A stretch of DNA of 64,000 nt from Pseudomonas sp. 8AS (GCF_902506505.1 NZ_LR733406.1:3303679-3367678), one strand, 5' to 3'; positions 29,030 to 42,135 are shown, numbered from the stretch's first letter. The notes: generated by a model from the sequence alone, not told the origin. Numbers and translations: made by a program.

Positions 29030-31639
29030 TCAGCCCTTGCTTTCCACTTTCCACTTGCCGCCGTCGAAGAAGGCGCGCCAGCCGGTGGGTTTGCCGTCCA
29101 CCTCGCTCTGCACATACTGCTCCTTGGTCTTGCGGCTGTAGCGGATTACCGCCGGGCGGCCTTCCGGATCCTTCTTCGGCGCATCCAGGAGGAAGTGGTA
29201 TTTCGGATCGATTTCGTCCTTGTGCGGGATCAGCTCCAGCACCAATGGCGCACGGGTCTCGCGGTTCTTCGGGAACTGGCTGGCGGCCAGGAACAGGCCC
29301 GATGCGCCATCACGCAGCACGTAGGTGTCGTTGACCTTCTCGCACTTGAGTTCCGGCATCGGCACCGCATCCATCTTCGGCGGTGCCGCCTCGCCACTGC
29401 GCAGCAGCTTGCGGGTGTTCTTGCAGCTGCTGTTGGTGCAACCGAAGAACTTGCCGAAACGGCCGGTCTTCAGCTGCATCTCGCTGCCGCACTTGTCGCA
29501 CTCCAGGCTCGGACCCTCGTAGCCCTTGATGCGGTACTGGCCCTGCTCGATCTCGTAGCCCGAGCAATCCGGGTTGTTGCCGCAGATATGCAGCTTGCGG
29601 GTTTCGTCCAGCAGGTAGGCATCCATCGCCGTGGCGCAGATCGGGCAGCGGTGCTTGTTCAGCAGTACGCGCGACTCGGATTCGCCCTCGTCATCCGCGG
29701 CAATCTCGTCGCCCGGAATCAGGTTGATGGTGGCCTTGCAACGCTCTTTCGGCGGCAGGGCATAGCCGGAACAACCGAGGAACACGCCGGTGGAGGCGGT
29801 ACGGATCATCATCGGCCGGCCGCAATCGCGGCAGGCGATGTCGGTCAGGGTCGGCTGGTTGGCGCGCATGCCGCTGTCGGCCACTTCCGCCACTTCCAGC
29901 TTCCTCTTGAAGTCGCCGTAGAAGTCGTCGAGCACGTGCTTCCAGTCGCGCTCGCCCTGGGCCACATCGTCCAGATGCTCTTCCATGCCGGCGGTGAAGC
30001 CGTAGTCCATCAGGTTGGCGAAGCTTTCGTTGAGGCGCTCGGTGACGATGTCGCCCATCTTCTCGGCGTAGAAGCGACGGTTCTGCACCGCCACGTAGCC
30101 ACGTTCCTGGATGGTCGAGATGATCGCCGCGTAGGTCGACGGGCGACCGATACCGCGCTTCTCCAACTCCTTGACCAGGCTGGCTTCGGAGAAGCGTGCC
30201 GGCGGCTTGGTGAAGTGCTGGCTGGGGTCGAGCTTGATCAGCTTGAGCGCCTCGCCTTCGTTCATGTCCGGCAGCACGTCGTCTTCGCCCGGCTTGCTCT
30301 GCTGCGGCTGCGCCTTGGTGTAACCGTCGAACTTGAGGATGCGACCCTTGGCGCGCAGCTCGAAGGTGCCGGCGGCCACGGTGACGCTGGTCGACAGGTA
30401 CTCGGCCGGCGGCATCTGGCAGGCGACGAACTGGCGCCAGATCAGCTCGTAGAGGCGCTCGGCGTCGCGCTCCATGCCGGAGATCTGGGTCGGCCGCAGG
30501 TTGACGTCGGACGGACGAATCGCCTCGTGCGCCTCCTGAGCGCCCTCCTTGCTCGAATAGACATTCGGCTTGGCCGGCAGGTACTTCTTGCCGTACTCGC
30601 TCTCGATGAAGCCACGCACCATCTCCACGGCATCGGCCGAGAGGTTGGTCGAGTCGGTACGCATATAGGTAATGTAGCCGGCCTCGTACAGACGCTGGGC
30701 CATCATCATGGTCTTCTTCACACCGAAGCCGAGGCGATTGCTCGCCGCCTGCTGCAGGGTCGAGGTGATGTACGGTGCCGACGGCTTGCTGCTGGTCGGT
30801 CGGTCTTCACGCTTGGCGATGCTGTAACTGGAGGCCTTGAGCTTTTCCAGCGCGGCCATGGCTTGCGCTTCGTTGACCGGTTTGAAGGCCTCGCTCTTCT
30901 CGCGCACCACTTCGAAACGCACGGTGGCGGCCTTGGCGGTACCGAGGTCTGCATGCACTTCCCAGTATTCTTCCGGGACGAAGGCGCGGATCTCTTTTTC
31001 GCGCTCGACCACCAGCTTCACCGCCACCGACTGCACGCGGCCGGCGGACAGGCCGCGGGCGATCTTCTGCCACAGCAGCGGCGAGACCATGTAGCCCACC
31101 ACGCGATCGAGGAAGCGGCGCGCCTGCTGGGCGTTGACCCGGTTGATATCCAGCTCACCGGGCTGGGAGAAAGCCTCCTGGATGGCCTTCTTGGTGATTT
31201 CGTTGAACACCACGCGCTTGTAGCGGCTGTCATCGCCACCGATGGCCTCGCGCAGGTGCCAGGCGATGGCTTCCCCCTCGCGGTCCAAGTCGGTTGCGAG
31301 ATAGATGGTGTCGGCATCCTTGGCCAGGCGGCGCAGCTCCTCGATCACCTTTTCCTTGCCGGGCAGGATCTCGTACTTGGCCTTCCAGCCATGCTCCGGA
31401 TCGACGCCCATACGCGAAACCAGCTGGCGCTTGGCCTTCTCCTTGGGCGACAGTGCCGGCGCCTCGCCAGCGGCGGCCTTGCCACGCTTGGCCGGTTCCT
31501 TGGCGCTACTGGCCGAACCGCTGGTAGGCAGGTCACGGATATGGCCGATGCTCGACTTCACCACGTACTGGTTGCCCAGGTACTTGTTGATGGTCTTGGC
31601 CTTGGCCGGGGATTCCACGATGACCAGCGATTTGCCCAT
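29030..31639 (-). CDS. topA: DNA topoisomerase I
   Basis: TopA relaxes negative supercoils through a 5'-phosphotyrosine intermediate. The 869-residue protein begins [17 protein letters not shown] (Toprim domain). It has the active-site Tyr325 in [14 protein letters not shown], and then three C-terminal zinc-ribbon repeats ([30 protein letters not shown] and CDKCGSEMQ regions). A basic C-terminal domain follows. An Ala/Lys-rich insert near residues 40-65 interrupts the Toprim domain, a Pseudomonas trait in my memory. Confidence 0.98.
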   Translation of the reverse strand: MGKSLVIVESPAKAKTINKYLGNQYVVKSSIGHIRDLPTSGSASSAKEPAKRGKAAAGEAPALSPKEKAKRQLVSRMGVDPEHGWKAKYEILPGKEKVIEELRRLAKDADTIYLATDLDREGEAIAWHLREAIGGDDSRYKRVVFNEITKKAIQEAFSQPGELDINRVNAQQARRFLDRVVGYMVSPLLWQKIARGLSAGRVQSVAVKLVVEREKEIRAFVPEEYWEVHADLGTAKAATVRFEVVREKSEAFKPVNEAQAMAALEKLKASSYSIAKREDRPTSSKPSAPYITSTLQQAASNRLGFGVKKTMMMAQRLYEAGYITYMRTDSTNLSADAVEMVRGFIESEYGKKYLPAKPNVYSSKEGAQEAHEAIRPSDVNLRPTQISGMERDAERLYELIWRQFVACQMPPAEYLSTSVTVAAGTFELRAKGRILKFDGYTKAQPQQSKPGEDDVLPDMNEGEALKLIKLDPSQHFTKPPARFSEASLVKELEKRGIGRPSTYAAIISTIQERGYVAVQNRRFYAEKMGDIVTERLNESFANLMDYGFTAGMEEHLDDVAQGERDWKHVLDDFYGDFKRKLEVAEVADSGMRANQPTLTDIACRDCGRPMMIRTASTGVFLGCSGYALPPKERCKATINLIPGDEIAADDEGESESRVLLNKHRCPICATAMDAYLLDETRKLHICGNNPDCSGYEIEQGQYRIKGYEGPSLECDKCGSEMQLKTGRFGKFFGCTNSSCKNTRKLLRSGEAAPPKMDAVPMPELKCEKVNDTYVLRDGASGLFLAASQFPKNRETRAPLVLELIPHKDEIDPKYHFLLDAPKKDPEGRPAVIRYSRKTKEQYVQSEVDGKPTGWRAFFDGGKWKVESKG

Positions 31640-31741
31640 GGATTGGAAAATTCCTGAATTCTGAGAGTAAAAGCGGGCGGCGCCGCTAAAGGCACCGCTA
31701 TATATAGTGGCCGTCGAGGTGAGGTCAAGCGCGCTGCTTGC

Positions 31742-31978
31742 TCACTCCTTGCCGAAACGTGCCGGTTCGGCCTCGATCAAAGCAAAGCGCGGGACTGTCT
31801 CGCCGTCCACCTCGACCGTGCCACAGAACATCTCCAGCGGCCTGACCCACAGGCCGAACTCGCCGTACAGGGCCTGGTAGACCACCACATCCTCTTCCGT
31901 CTCGGAATGCCGGGCAATACCAAACACACGGTATTGCGGGCCTTTGTAGTGACGGTACAAGCCGGGTTGCAGTTGCAT
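31742..31978 (-). CDS. DUF1653 family small protein
   Basis: The 78-residue protein (MQLQPGLYRHYKGPQYRVFG, then VVYQALYGEFGLWVRPLEMF) has the DUF1653 pattern: a short beta-rich domain with GxYRHYKG and YG..G.WVRPxxMF. Function is not established. It lies between topA and fadA on the same strand, isolated from fadA by a strong terminator. Confidence 0.85.
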   Translation of the reverse strand: MQLQPGLYRHYKGPQYRVFGIARHSETEEDVVVYQALYGEFGLWVRPLEMFCGTVEVDGETVPRFALIEAEPARFGKE

Positions 31979-32010
31979 GATTCGACTCCCGAAGCGGATT
32001 ACCCAAAAAC

Positions 32011-32039
32011 AAAAACCGGGGCACAGGGCCCCGGTTTTT
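32011..32039. terminator. fadBA operon terminator
   Basis: A perfect 12-bp stem AAAAACCGGGGC/GCCCCGGTTTTT with a five-base loop lies 15 bases after the fadA stop (minus strand) and ends in a T-run. Confidence 0.93.
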
Positions 32040-32053
32040 CCATCTCGAAACGC

Positions 32054-35407
<3,354 letters not shown>

Positions 35408-35555
35408 CAACTGATCTCCACGGTATGGAAGCTGAACAGTACACATCGGAGCCAACGAGCAGGCTAGCCCACGGCGAAGCCGTCGAGCATAGCCCCAATC
35501 GGCCTGGCACACCCGCCGACGCGATAATCGGGCTGTATTGGCGCTGCCTTCGCGG

Positions 35556-35582
35556 CAAACACTCAATTCATACGCCCGTTTG
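35556..35582. promoter_or_regulatory. PsrA-like double operator upstream of fadB
   Basis: Read on the minus strand, CAAAC-GGGC-GTATG and GAATT-GAGT-GTTTG overlap by one G. This is the same 27-bp layout as the psrA operator, with one mismatch in the first and two in the second palindrome. PsrA control of fadBA5 is established in P. aeruginosa. Confidence 0.7.
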
Positions 35583-35613
35583 ATTTGGGTGTGCACACAT
35601 TCTGTGAAAACCC

Positions 35614-35630
35614 GGCAATTGTCAATTGCC
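35614..35630. promoter_or_regulatory. Perfect palindrome over the fadB -35 region
   Basis: GGCAATTG-T-CAATTGCC is an 8-1-8 perfect inverted repeat containing the TTGACA-like -35 on the minus strand. It could bind a second regulator. No known consensus is matched with confidence. Confidence 0.4.
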
Positions 35631-35788
35631 CGACACAGGCGCACCGAATGAGCACGACGTCACGCAATGACCAGAAGCCCAGGAAAAGCCACGAAATACC
35701 GGCCGCGCCTTGCTTTCACTGCACTCCAGCCCTGCCATAAGGCTTATTCACTGACTGAATAATGCCCAAAAAACTCGGCGCGCTCGCC

Positions 35789-36235
35789 TCAGGCCAGCTC
35801 CGCCAGCAGCGCGGCAACCCGCTGCAGCTCGGCTTCACCACCCCGCTCCCCCCAGTACAAGGCGAGCATCTGCGGTCCGGCCTCGACCTTGTAGACATCG
35901 GCCGGCAGTTGCCGCAACTGCGCCAGCAACTGCTCGTCCGCGCAGGGTTCGCGCCACTGGTTGAGCCACTGCCCGGGCTGCGCCTGCCAGTAGCTCCAGC
36001 TGTCCTGCCGGCCACGACGGCGCGCACGGTGATACTGGGCACAGCTGCCCGGCGGACTGCACTCCAGCCAGTGCGGCCACTCCTGCTGCACCAGCTGCAT
36101 GCCCAGCCCCAGGCGGCGGGCCGCCAGGCGCAGGGCCATCTGCCCACTCTGCCGGCGCGAGGGGCGCAGCCAGACCAGCGGACTGAGCGCCACGCCCACC
36201 AGCAAAACCACGATCCACCACGTCATATCTGTCAC
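35789..36235 (-). CDS. Small membrane-anchored protein of unknown function
   Basis: The 148-residue protein has one N-terminal membrane segment (MTWWIVVLLVGVALSPLVWL). A basic, tryptophan-rich soluble part follows (QEWPHWLECSPPGSC, WSYWQAQPGQWLNQW). It is divergent from the single-domain Usp gene. A homologue occupies this place in P. aeruginosa between fadBA and the ABC-F gene. No catalytic motif is visible. Confidence 0.75.
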   Translation of the reverse strand: MTDMTWWIVVLLVGVALSPLVWLRPSRRQSGQMALRLAARRLGLGMQLVQQEWPHWLECSPPGSCAQYHRARRRGRQDSWSYWQAQPGQWLNQWREPCADEQLLAQLRQLPADVYKVEAGPQMLALYWGERGGEAELQRVAALLAELA

Positions 36236-36312
36236 TCTGCGGGAAAGCCTGTGCTATGAAGCAGACAGGCCATACTGTTAATAAGTAGCCACCCATTTAA
36301 GGAGCAAGCCCC

Positions 36313-36753
36313 ATGTCCTACCAGCACATCCTGATCGCCGTCGACCTGACCGACGAATGCCATCCCGTCGTGCAACGCGCCCTGGACCTGGCTGCCAGCA
36401 ACGGCGCCAAGGCCGACCTAGTGCATATCATCGAGCCCATGGCCATGGCCTTTGGCGGCGACGTGCCGATGGACCTGTCGCTGCTGCAGCAGCAGCAATT
36501 CGACCAGGCCAAGGAACGCCTGGTGAGTTTTGCCGAGCGCTATGAACAGCTGGGGAGCGGGCAACGCCATCTGGTGTACGGCCAACCCCGCCAGGAAATC
36601 CACCAGCTGGCCACCGAGCTGGGCTGCGACCTGATCGTGGTCGGCAGCCACGGACGCCACGGCCTGGCCCTGCTGCTGGGCTCCACGGCCAACGACGTGC
36701 TGCACGGGGCACCGTGCGACGTGCTGGCCGTACGCCTGAAGAAGCCGAGCTGA
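36313..36753 (+). CDS. Universal stress protein, single UspA domain
   Basis: The 146-residue protein starts MSYQHILIAVDLTDECHPVV. It carries the ATP-binding pattern VVGSHGRHGLALLLGSTANDVL and ends CDVLAVRLKK. It is the canonical single-domain type, unlike the three double-domain genes at 14469-17769. An AAGGAGC ribosome site supports the ATG. A GC-rich hairpin (36757-36775) just after its stop overlaps the end of the convergent gene. Confidence 0.93.
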   Translation: MSYQHILIAVDLTDECHPVVQRALDLAASNGAKADLVHIIEPMAMAFGGDVPMDLSLLQQQQFDQAKERLVSFAERYEQLGSGQRHLVYGQPRQEIHQLATELGCDLIVVGSHGRHGLALLLGSTANDVLHGAPCDVLAVRLKKPS

Positions 36754-36773
36754 GAAAGGGGCGCCAGGGCGCC

Positions 36774-37460
36774 CTATTCGATGGCCTCGCCGGCGCTCAT
36801 GACCAGCGGACGGATCTTTTGCAGCTGGGTCTCCAGCGATACCGTCATGCTCGACGACATGGAGAAGAAGGTGAGGAAGGCCTTGAGGTTGGAGTCGCCC
36901 TCACAGGTGTCGTGGATGCGCTGCCAGAAGGCCTGATTGACCAGTTGCAGCTGCTGGAACTGCTTGACCAGGCCCTTCAGCTCCCAGTCCGGGCGGCGCC
37001 CTTCGCGAAAGTTGAAATACTGCCGTGCCAGGTACAGGGAAATGGTGCGCAGGATAAACTCCTGGCTGCTGGCAAACGGCAGGTGGTTGTGCGCCATCGG
37101 CTTGAGACGCGCCAGCACCGGACAGGCGCACGTCGCCATGATCACCCCGAGCAGCGAGCGCAAGCCCTCCTCCAGGCTGACCTGCTTGCTGTATTCGCGC
37201 TCCGGCGTGCGCACCCAGACCTGCGCCTTCTTCACGGCTGGCAGGCCATGGAAATCCTCGATCACCCGATGCAGATCGACGGCCGCCGGGCAGTGGCTGA
37301 ACTCGGTTTTATTCAGCGGGCAGTTGCTGCACTGATTGTGTTCCAGGCGCGTCCATTTCGGCGTCGCCTCGGCCCCCTGGTGATCATATTGCCGGTCCAG
37401 CTCGATCCTGTAGCTGAACTGATGGTTGTCATCCAGAGTAATACGGTACTCAATCGCCAT
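36774..37460 (-). CDS. Conserved protein of unknown function (DUF6901-like)
   Basis: The 228-residue protein begins MAIEYRITLDDNHQFSYRIELDR. It has a cysteine pair region EHNQCSNCPLNKTEFSHCPAA near residues 45-65 that may bind a metal. The rest is helical. It follows the ABC-F gene by 20 bases on the same strand. I know it only as a conserved Pseudomonas hypothetical; the family label is tentative. Confidence 0.78.
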   Translation of the reverse strand: MAIEYRITLDDNHQFSYRIELDRQYDHQGAEATPKWTRLEHNQCSNCPLNKTEFSHCPAAVDLHRVIEDFHGLPAVKKAQVWVRTPEREYSKQVSLEEGLRSLLGVIMATCACPVLARLKPMAHNHLPFASSQEFILRTISLYLARQYFNFREGRRPDWELKGLVKQFQQLQLVNQAFWQRIHDTCEGDSNLKAFLTFFSMSSSMTVSLETQLQKIRPLVMSAGEAIE

Positions 37461-37480
37461 GCGTGTCTCCGACAGGCTCC

Positions 37481-39397
37481 TCAGGCTTCCAGTTCGGCCC
37501 AACGCTCCAAGAGTTGGTCCAGTTCTTCTTGCAGGCTCTGCAGACGCTCCAGCACGGCCGCGGTGGTAGCCGCCGGCTGCTGGTAGAACGCCGGATCGGC
37601 GATCTGCGCCTGCAACGCTGCCAGCTGGGTTTCGAGGGCGTCGATCTGCCCGGGAATGGCCTCCAGCTCACGCTGCAGCTTGTAGCTGAGCTTCTTCTTT
37701 GCCGCCGCCGGGGCTGGCGCCACGGTTTCCTCCACGGGCGCAGCGGGTGCTACTGCGCTCAATTCGGCCTTGCCCGACTTGCTTTCACCCACGCCCAGCA
37801 GGCGCGGCGAGCCGCCCTGGCGCAGCCAGTCCTGGTAACCGCCGACATACTCGCGCACCCGCCCTTCGCCCTCGAACACCAGGGTGCTGGTCACCACGTT
37901 GTCGAGGAAGGCCCGGTCGTGGCTGACCATCAGCACGGTACCGGGGAAATTCAGCAGCACCTCTTCGAGCAGCTCGAGGGTTTCCACGTCCAGGTCGTTG
38001 GTCGGCTCGTCCAGCACCAGCAGGTTGGCCGGCTTGCTGAACAGCTTGGCCAGCAACAGACGTGCCCGTTCGCCGCCGGACAGGGCCTTGACCGGTGTGC
38101 GGGCACGCTGCGGGCTGAATAGGAAGTCGCCCAGGTAGCTCAGTACATGGCGGCTCTGGCCGTCGATGGTGATGAAGTCGCGGCCCTCGGCGACGTTGTC
38201 GATCACCGTCTTTTCCGGTTCCAGCTGGTGACGTAATTGGTCGAAATACGCCACTTCCAGCTTGGTTCCGACCTCGATCTTGCCGCTGGTCGGCTGCAGA
38301 TCGCCGAGCAACAGCTTGAGCAGGGTGGTCTTGCCGGTACCGTTGGCGCCGAGCAGGCCAATGCGGTCGGAACGCTGCAGGACGAAGGAGAAGTCGTCGA
38401 CCAGCTTCGGCCCGCCGGGGTGGGCGAAGCTGACATGCTCGGCCACCATCACCTGCTTGCCGGACTTGTCCGCGGTTTCCAGCTGGATATTGGCCTTGCC
38501 CTGGCGCTCGCGACGCTCGCTGCGTTCCTGGCGCATCGCCTTGAGCGCGCGCACGCGGCCCTCGTTGCGGGTACGCCGGGCCTTGATGCCCTGGCGAATC
38601 CACACTTCTTCCTGGGCCAGGCGCTTGTCGAACAGGGCATTGGCGGTTTCTTCCGCGGCCAGCTGCTGCTCCTTGTGCACCAGGAAGCTGGCGTAGTCGC
38701 CGTTCCAGTCGATCAGCCCGCCGCGATCCAGTTCGAGGATGCGCGTGGCCAGGTTCTGCAGGAAGGAACGGTCGTGGGTGATGAACAGCACGGCACCGTT
38801 GAAGCCCAGCAGCGCCTCTTCCAGCCAGGCGATGGCACCGATATCCAGGTGGTTGGTCGGTTCGTCGAGCAGCAGCAGGTCCGGCTCGGACACCAGCGCC
38901 TGAGCCAGCAGAACGCGGCGGCGCCAGCCACCGGAGAGCTCGGCCAGGGTCTTGTCGGCCGGCAGCTGCAGGCGGCTCAGGGTGCTGTCGACCAGCTGCT
39001 GCAGGCGCCAGCCGTCCTTCGCTTCCAGCTCCTGCTGCACATGCATGAGCTTGGTCAGGTCTTCGTCGGTGTGGATGTTCTGGCTGAGATGGTGGTACTG
39101 GGCGAGCAGCTCACCGACGCCGGCCAGGCCCTCGGCCACCACGTCGAACACCGTCCGCTCGTCGGCACGCGGCAATTCCTGCGGCAGTTCGCCGATCTTC
39201 AGCCCGGGCGCGCGCCAGATCTCGCCGTCATCGGGCATCTGGTCGCCCTTGACCAGGCGCAGCATGCTCGACTTGCCCGTGCCGTTGCGGCCGATGATGC
39301 ATGCCCGCTCGCCGCGGGCAATCTGCCAGGACACCTTATCCAGCAGCGGCATGGCGCCGTAGGCCAGGGAAACATCGGTGAACTTGAGCAGGGTCAT
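37481..39397 (-). CDS. uup: ABC-F family ATPase (Uup-like)
   Basis: The 638-residue protein has two ABC cassettes with Walker A motifs GRNGTGKSS and GANGTGKTT. It has signatures LSGGWRRRV and LSGGERARL, Walker B DLLLLDEPTNHLD and NLLVLDEPTNDLD, the inter-domain linker, and a C-terminal coiled coil (about 560-638). There are no membrane segments. Uup-type proteins act at the ribosome or on DNA and influence transposon excision. Start ATG 39397 with GGAAG upstream is preferred over a TTG three codons earlier. Confidence 0.92.
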   Translation of the reverse strand: MTLLKFTDVSLAYGAMPLLDKVSWQIARGERACIIGRNGTGKSSMLRLVKGDQMPDDGEIWRAPGLKIGELPQELPRADERTVFDVVAEGLAGVGELLAQYHHLSQNIHTDEDLTKLMHVQQELEAKDGWRLQQLVDSTLSRLQLPADKTLAELSGGWRRRVLLAQALVSEPDLLLLDEPTNHLDIGAIAWLEEALLGFNGAVLFITHDRSFLQNLATRILELDRGGLIDWNGDYASFLVHKEQQLAAEETANALFDKRLAQEEVWIRQGIKARRTRNEGRVRALKAMRQERSERRERQGKANIQLETADKSGKQVMVAEHVSFAHPGGPKLVDDFSFVLQRSDRIGLLGANGTGKTTLLKLLLGDLQPTSGKIEVGTKLEVAYFDQLRHQLEPEKTVIDNVAEGRDFITIDGQSRHVLSYLGDFLFSPQRARTPVKALSGGERARLLLAKLFSKPANLLVLDEPTNDLDVETLELLEEVLLNFPGTVLMVSHDRAFLDNVVTSTLVFEGEGRVREYVGGYQDWLRQGGSPRLLGVGESKSGKAELSAVAPAAPVEETVAPAPAAAKKKLSYKLQRELEAIPGQIDALETQLAALQAQIADPAFYQQPAATTAAVLERLQSLQEELDQLLERWAELEA

Positions 39398-39580
39398 GAC
39401 GGGCAACTTCCAAAAAACCGGGGACGCATTCTAACCGAGTTACCGGCAAACCTTGCTGGCATTTATGCATCATGCTTCACGCCCCGCCCCGGCGCTTTCG
39501 CCCGCGGCGCGCAAAAGGCTAAGCTAGGCGTATCGGTGCCCACTCACGCGCACTTGTTCTGTCTTTTGTTCGGAAGTGTC

Positions 39581-41509
39581 ATGTACCGTTCCCTGCTCAG
39601 CCTGTGTTCCTGCCTGCTTCTCGGCACCCTCAGCCTCACCTGCGCCCAGGCTGCCAGCCTGCCCCAGCAACGCCAGATGTACGACGAAGCCAAACGCGCC
39701 CTGGCCAAGGGCAACAAGGAACCCTACCTGCGCTATGCCGAGGCCCTGCGCGACTACCCGCTGGAGCCGTACCTGGCCTATGACGAGCTGACCGCCCGGC
39801 TGAAATGGGCGAGCAACGAGGAAATCGAGAAATTCCTCGCCGAGCACGGCGACCTGCCGCAGGCCGGCTGGATGAAGCTGCGCTGGTTGCGCTGGCTGGC
39901 CGAGCGCGGCGACTGGCAGACTTTTATCAACCACTATGATCCCAAGCTGAACTTCACCGAGCTGGACTGCCTGTACGGCCAGTACCAGCTCAAGCACGGC
40001 ATGAAGGCCGAAGGCAATGTCACCGCGGAGAAGCTCTGGCTGGTCGGCAAGTCCCAGCCGGAAGCCTGCGACGTGCTGTTCAACATCTGGCGTGGCGATG
40101 GCCAGCTGACCGAGGAACGCCGCTGGAAACGCGCCAAGCTGGCCGCCGAGGCGCGCAACTACGGCCTAGCCAGCTACCTGGTGAAGGGCCTGCCGAGCTA
40201 CGACAAGCAAGGCAAGCTGCTCCTGGAAGTGGCGCAGAAGCCCCTGCTGCTGAACCAGACTGCCCGCTTCGTCCCGGCCGATCGCGCCATGGCCGATGTG
40301 GTCGGCCTCGGCCTGCGCCGTCTAGCCCGCCAGGATCCGGAAAAGGCCCTGAGCCTGCTCGACGTCTACGCCCGCACGATGAAATTCTCCGACGAGGAGA
40401 AAGTCGCCATCGCCCGCGAGATCGGCCTGACCCTGGCCCGCCGCTTCGACATGCGCGGCCTGGACGTGATGAGCAAATATGATCCGCAGCTGCGCGACAA
40501 CACCGTATCCGAGTGGCGCGCCCGCCTGCTACTGCGCCACGGGCGCTGGGACGACGCCTACCAGCTGACCAGCCGCCTGCCCGCCGAGCTGGCCGCCACC
40601 AGCCGCTGGCGCTACTGGCAGGCGCGCAGCCTGCAACTGGCCCAGCCGCAGAGCAAGCAGGCCGCGGCCCTGTATCAGCCACTGGCCAAGGAGCGCGATT
40701 TCTACGGCTTCCTCGCCGCCGACCGGATCGAGGCACCCTACAGCCTGAACAACAAGCCGATGGCCATCGACCCGCGCGTCATGCAGAAGGTGCGCAACAC
40801 CGCCGGCATCCGCCGCGCCCTGGAATTCCACGACCGCGGCCAGATCGTCGACGGGCGCCGCGAGTGGTACCACGTCAGCCGCCTGTTCAGCCGCGAGGAG
40901 ATGGTCGCCCAGGCCAAGCTGGCCTACGACAAGCAGTGGTACTTCCCGGCCATCCGCACCATCAGCCAGGCCCAGTACTGGGACGACCTGGATATCCGCT
41001 TCCCCATGGCGCACCGGGCCAGCCTGACCCAGCAGGCCAAGCTGCGCGGCCTGCATTCCAGCTGGGTGTTCGCCATCACCCGCCAGGAAAGCGCCTTCAT
41101 GGCCGACGCCCGTTCGCCGGTCGGCGCCATGGGCCTGATGCAGCTGATGCCGGCCACCGCCAAGGAAACCGCGCGCAAGTTCGGCATTCCCCTGGCCAAC
41201 CCGCAGCAGGCCCTGGTGCCGGAGAAGAACATCCAGCTCGGCGCCGCCTACCTGAGCCAGGTGCACGGCCAGTTCAACGGCAACCGCGTACTCGCCTCCG
41301 CCGCCTACAACGCCGGCCCGGGCCGCGTGCGCCAGTGGCTGAAGGGCGCCGACCACCTGGCCTTCGACGTGTGGGTGGAGAACATCCCGTTCGACGAGAC
41401 CCGCCAGTACGTGCAGAACGTACTGTCCTACTCGGTGATCTACGGGCAGAAGCTCAACGCCCCCACGCCGCTGGTGGACTGGCATGAGCGCTTCTTCGAC
41501 GATCAGTGA
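39581..41509 (+). CDS. slt: Soluble lytic murein transglycosylase (Slt70 type)
   Basis: Slt cleaves peptidoglycan glycan strands in the periplasm, releasing 1,6-anhydromuropeptides that feed the NagZ pathway. The 642-residue protein has a signal peptide (cleavage likely after CAQA, residue 24). A long alpha-superhelical U/L domain follows, then a C-terminal SLT domain with catalytic Glu503 in ITRQESAFMADARS followed by GAMGLMQLMPATA. The start is the ATG at 39581; the ORF is open upstream through the divergent region. Confidence 0.95.
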   Translation: MYRSLLSLCSCLLLGTLSLTCAQAASLPQQRQMYDEAKRALAKGNKEPYLRYAEALRDYPLEPYLAYDELTARLKWASNEEIEKFLAEHGDLPQAGWMKLRWLRWLAERGDWQTFINHYDPKLNFTELDCLYGQYQLKHGMKAEGNVTAEKLWLVGKSQPEACDVLFNIWRGDGQLTEERRWKRAKLAAEARNYGLASYLVKGLPSYDKQGKLLLEVAQKPLLLNQTARFVPADRAMADVVGLGLRRLARQDPEKALSLLDVYARTMKFSDEEKVAIAREIGLTLARRFDMRGLDVMSKYDPQLRDNTVSEWRARLLLRHGRWDDAYQLTSRLPAELAATSRWRYWQARSLQLAQPQSKQAAALYQPLAKERDFYGFLAADRIEAPYSLNNKPMAIDPRVMQKVRNTAGIRRALEFHDRGQIVDGRREWYHVSRLFSREEMVAQAKLAYDKQWYFPAIRTISQAQYWDDLDIRFPMAHRASLTQQAKLRGLHSSWVFAITRQESAFMADARSPVGAMGLMQLMPATAKETARKFGIPLANPQQALVPEKNIQLGAAYLSQVHGQFNGNRVLASAAYNAGPGRVRQWLKGADHLAFDVWVENIPFDETRQYVQNVLSYSVIYGQKLNAPTPLVDWHERFFDDQ

Positions 41510-41649
41510 GAACCCGCCCATGAGCAGCTGCACGTCGGAAAAACTGCGTTGAAGGCAACTTCGGACTGCTCATTGACACTAGTCAACTCCGCTTCCTCAG
41601 CTGCCTTCGCCTTGTTTTTCTCTAGCTCGCAGGCTCATGAACAGGTTCT
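41509..41649. repeat. MITE-like palindromic element B
   Basis: The ends AGAACCCGCCCATGAGC (41509-41525) and GCTCATGAACAGGTTCT (41633-41649) are inverted repeats with 14 of 17 matches. Inside, GAAAAAC pairs with GTTTTTC, GAAGGCA with TGCCTTC, and TTGAC-ACTA-GTCAA forms the apex. The entire 141 bp can form one nested hairpin. The left end coincides with the last base of the slt stop codon. Confidence 0.68.
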
Positions 41650-41669
41650 AAAGCAAACAAAAAGGGCGC

Positions 41670-42124
41670 TGTACCAATAGCGTGTTGTATGCAGCTCCAT
41701 GGTTTGCATAGGTGGAAAGCAAATCCGCGTAGCGGCAAGAACGAGCCATCAAGCAGCTCGGAGCCCGAGTCCCCGTCAGGAGGCCGAGTGGAGGTGTTGC
41801 GCAGGGGGACGAGCCGCAGGGATGCGGTGAGAGGCTTAAAGGGCCAGGGATGGCCCTTGTAAGCCGGCCCCCGGAGCGGCGCCGGAGGGAGGGCACCCGG
41901 AGCGAAGCGCAGGGCCGGATGTCGGGGCGCACTTCTCTTTGGTTACTTTCTCTTGTGCGAGCAAGAGAAAGTGACTCGCCCGGGTGGGCGAAACCCAAAC
42001 TATCAGCCGCTCGGCAATCAGCTCAGCAGGGTGCCCTGAGGCCATCAGGTGCGCATGGAGCACCCTACAATGCAGAGCTCGCGCCCACGGATGGCATGCG
42101 CCCATTCAACACGCTATTGGTACA
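41670..42124. repeat. 455-bp non-coding element with 18-bp terminal inverted repeats
   Basis: TGTACCAATAGCGTGTTG at 41670-41687 is matched perfectly by its complement at 42107-42124. Internally, ACTTTCTCTTGTGCG and CAAGAGAAAGT (about 41945-41973) form a stem. That stretch resembles a GGTTACTTTCTCTTG-type repeat I recall between genes in many pseudomonads. ORFs inside show no family similarity. It could be a non-autonomous mobile element or a relic. Confidence 0.6.
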
Positions 42125-42135
42125 TAGCCAACAAT

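Larger units (their letters stand above)
35408..35788. promoter_or_regulatory. fadB upstream region (380 bp, non-coding)
   Basis: No ORF is credible. On the minus strand it holds a TTGACA -35-like element (35620-35625) inside an 8-1-8 palindrome. It also holds a PsrA-like double operator (35556-35582) about 150 bases before the fadB ATG. The region also serves the 3' end of the convergent-side gene at 35789. Confidence 0.6.

Noticed and set aside
28436..31657. 1073-codon ORF antisense to topA
   Set aside because: It is a high-GC shadow with no domain; TopA on the other strand is complete with active-site Tyr and zinc motifs.
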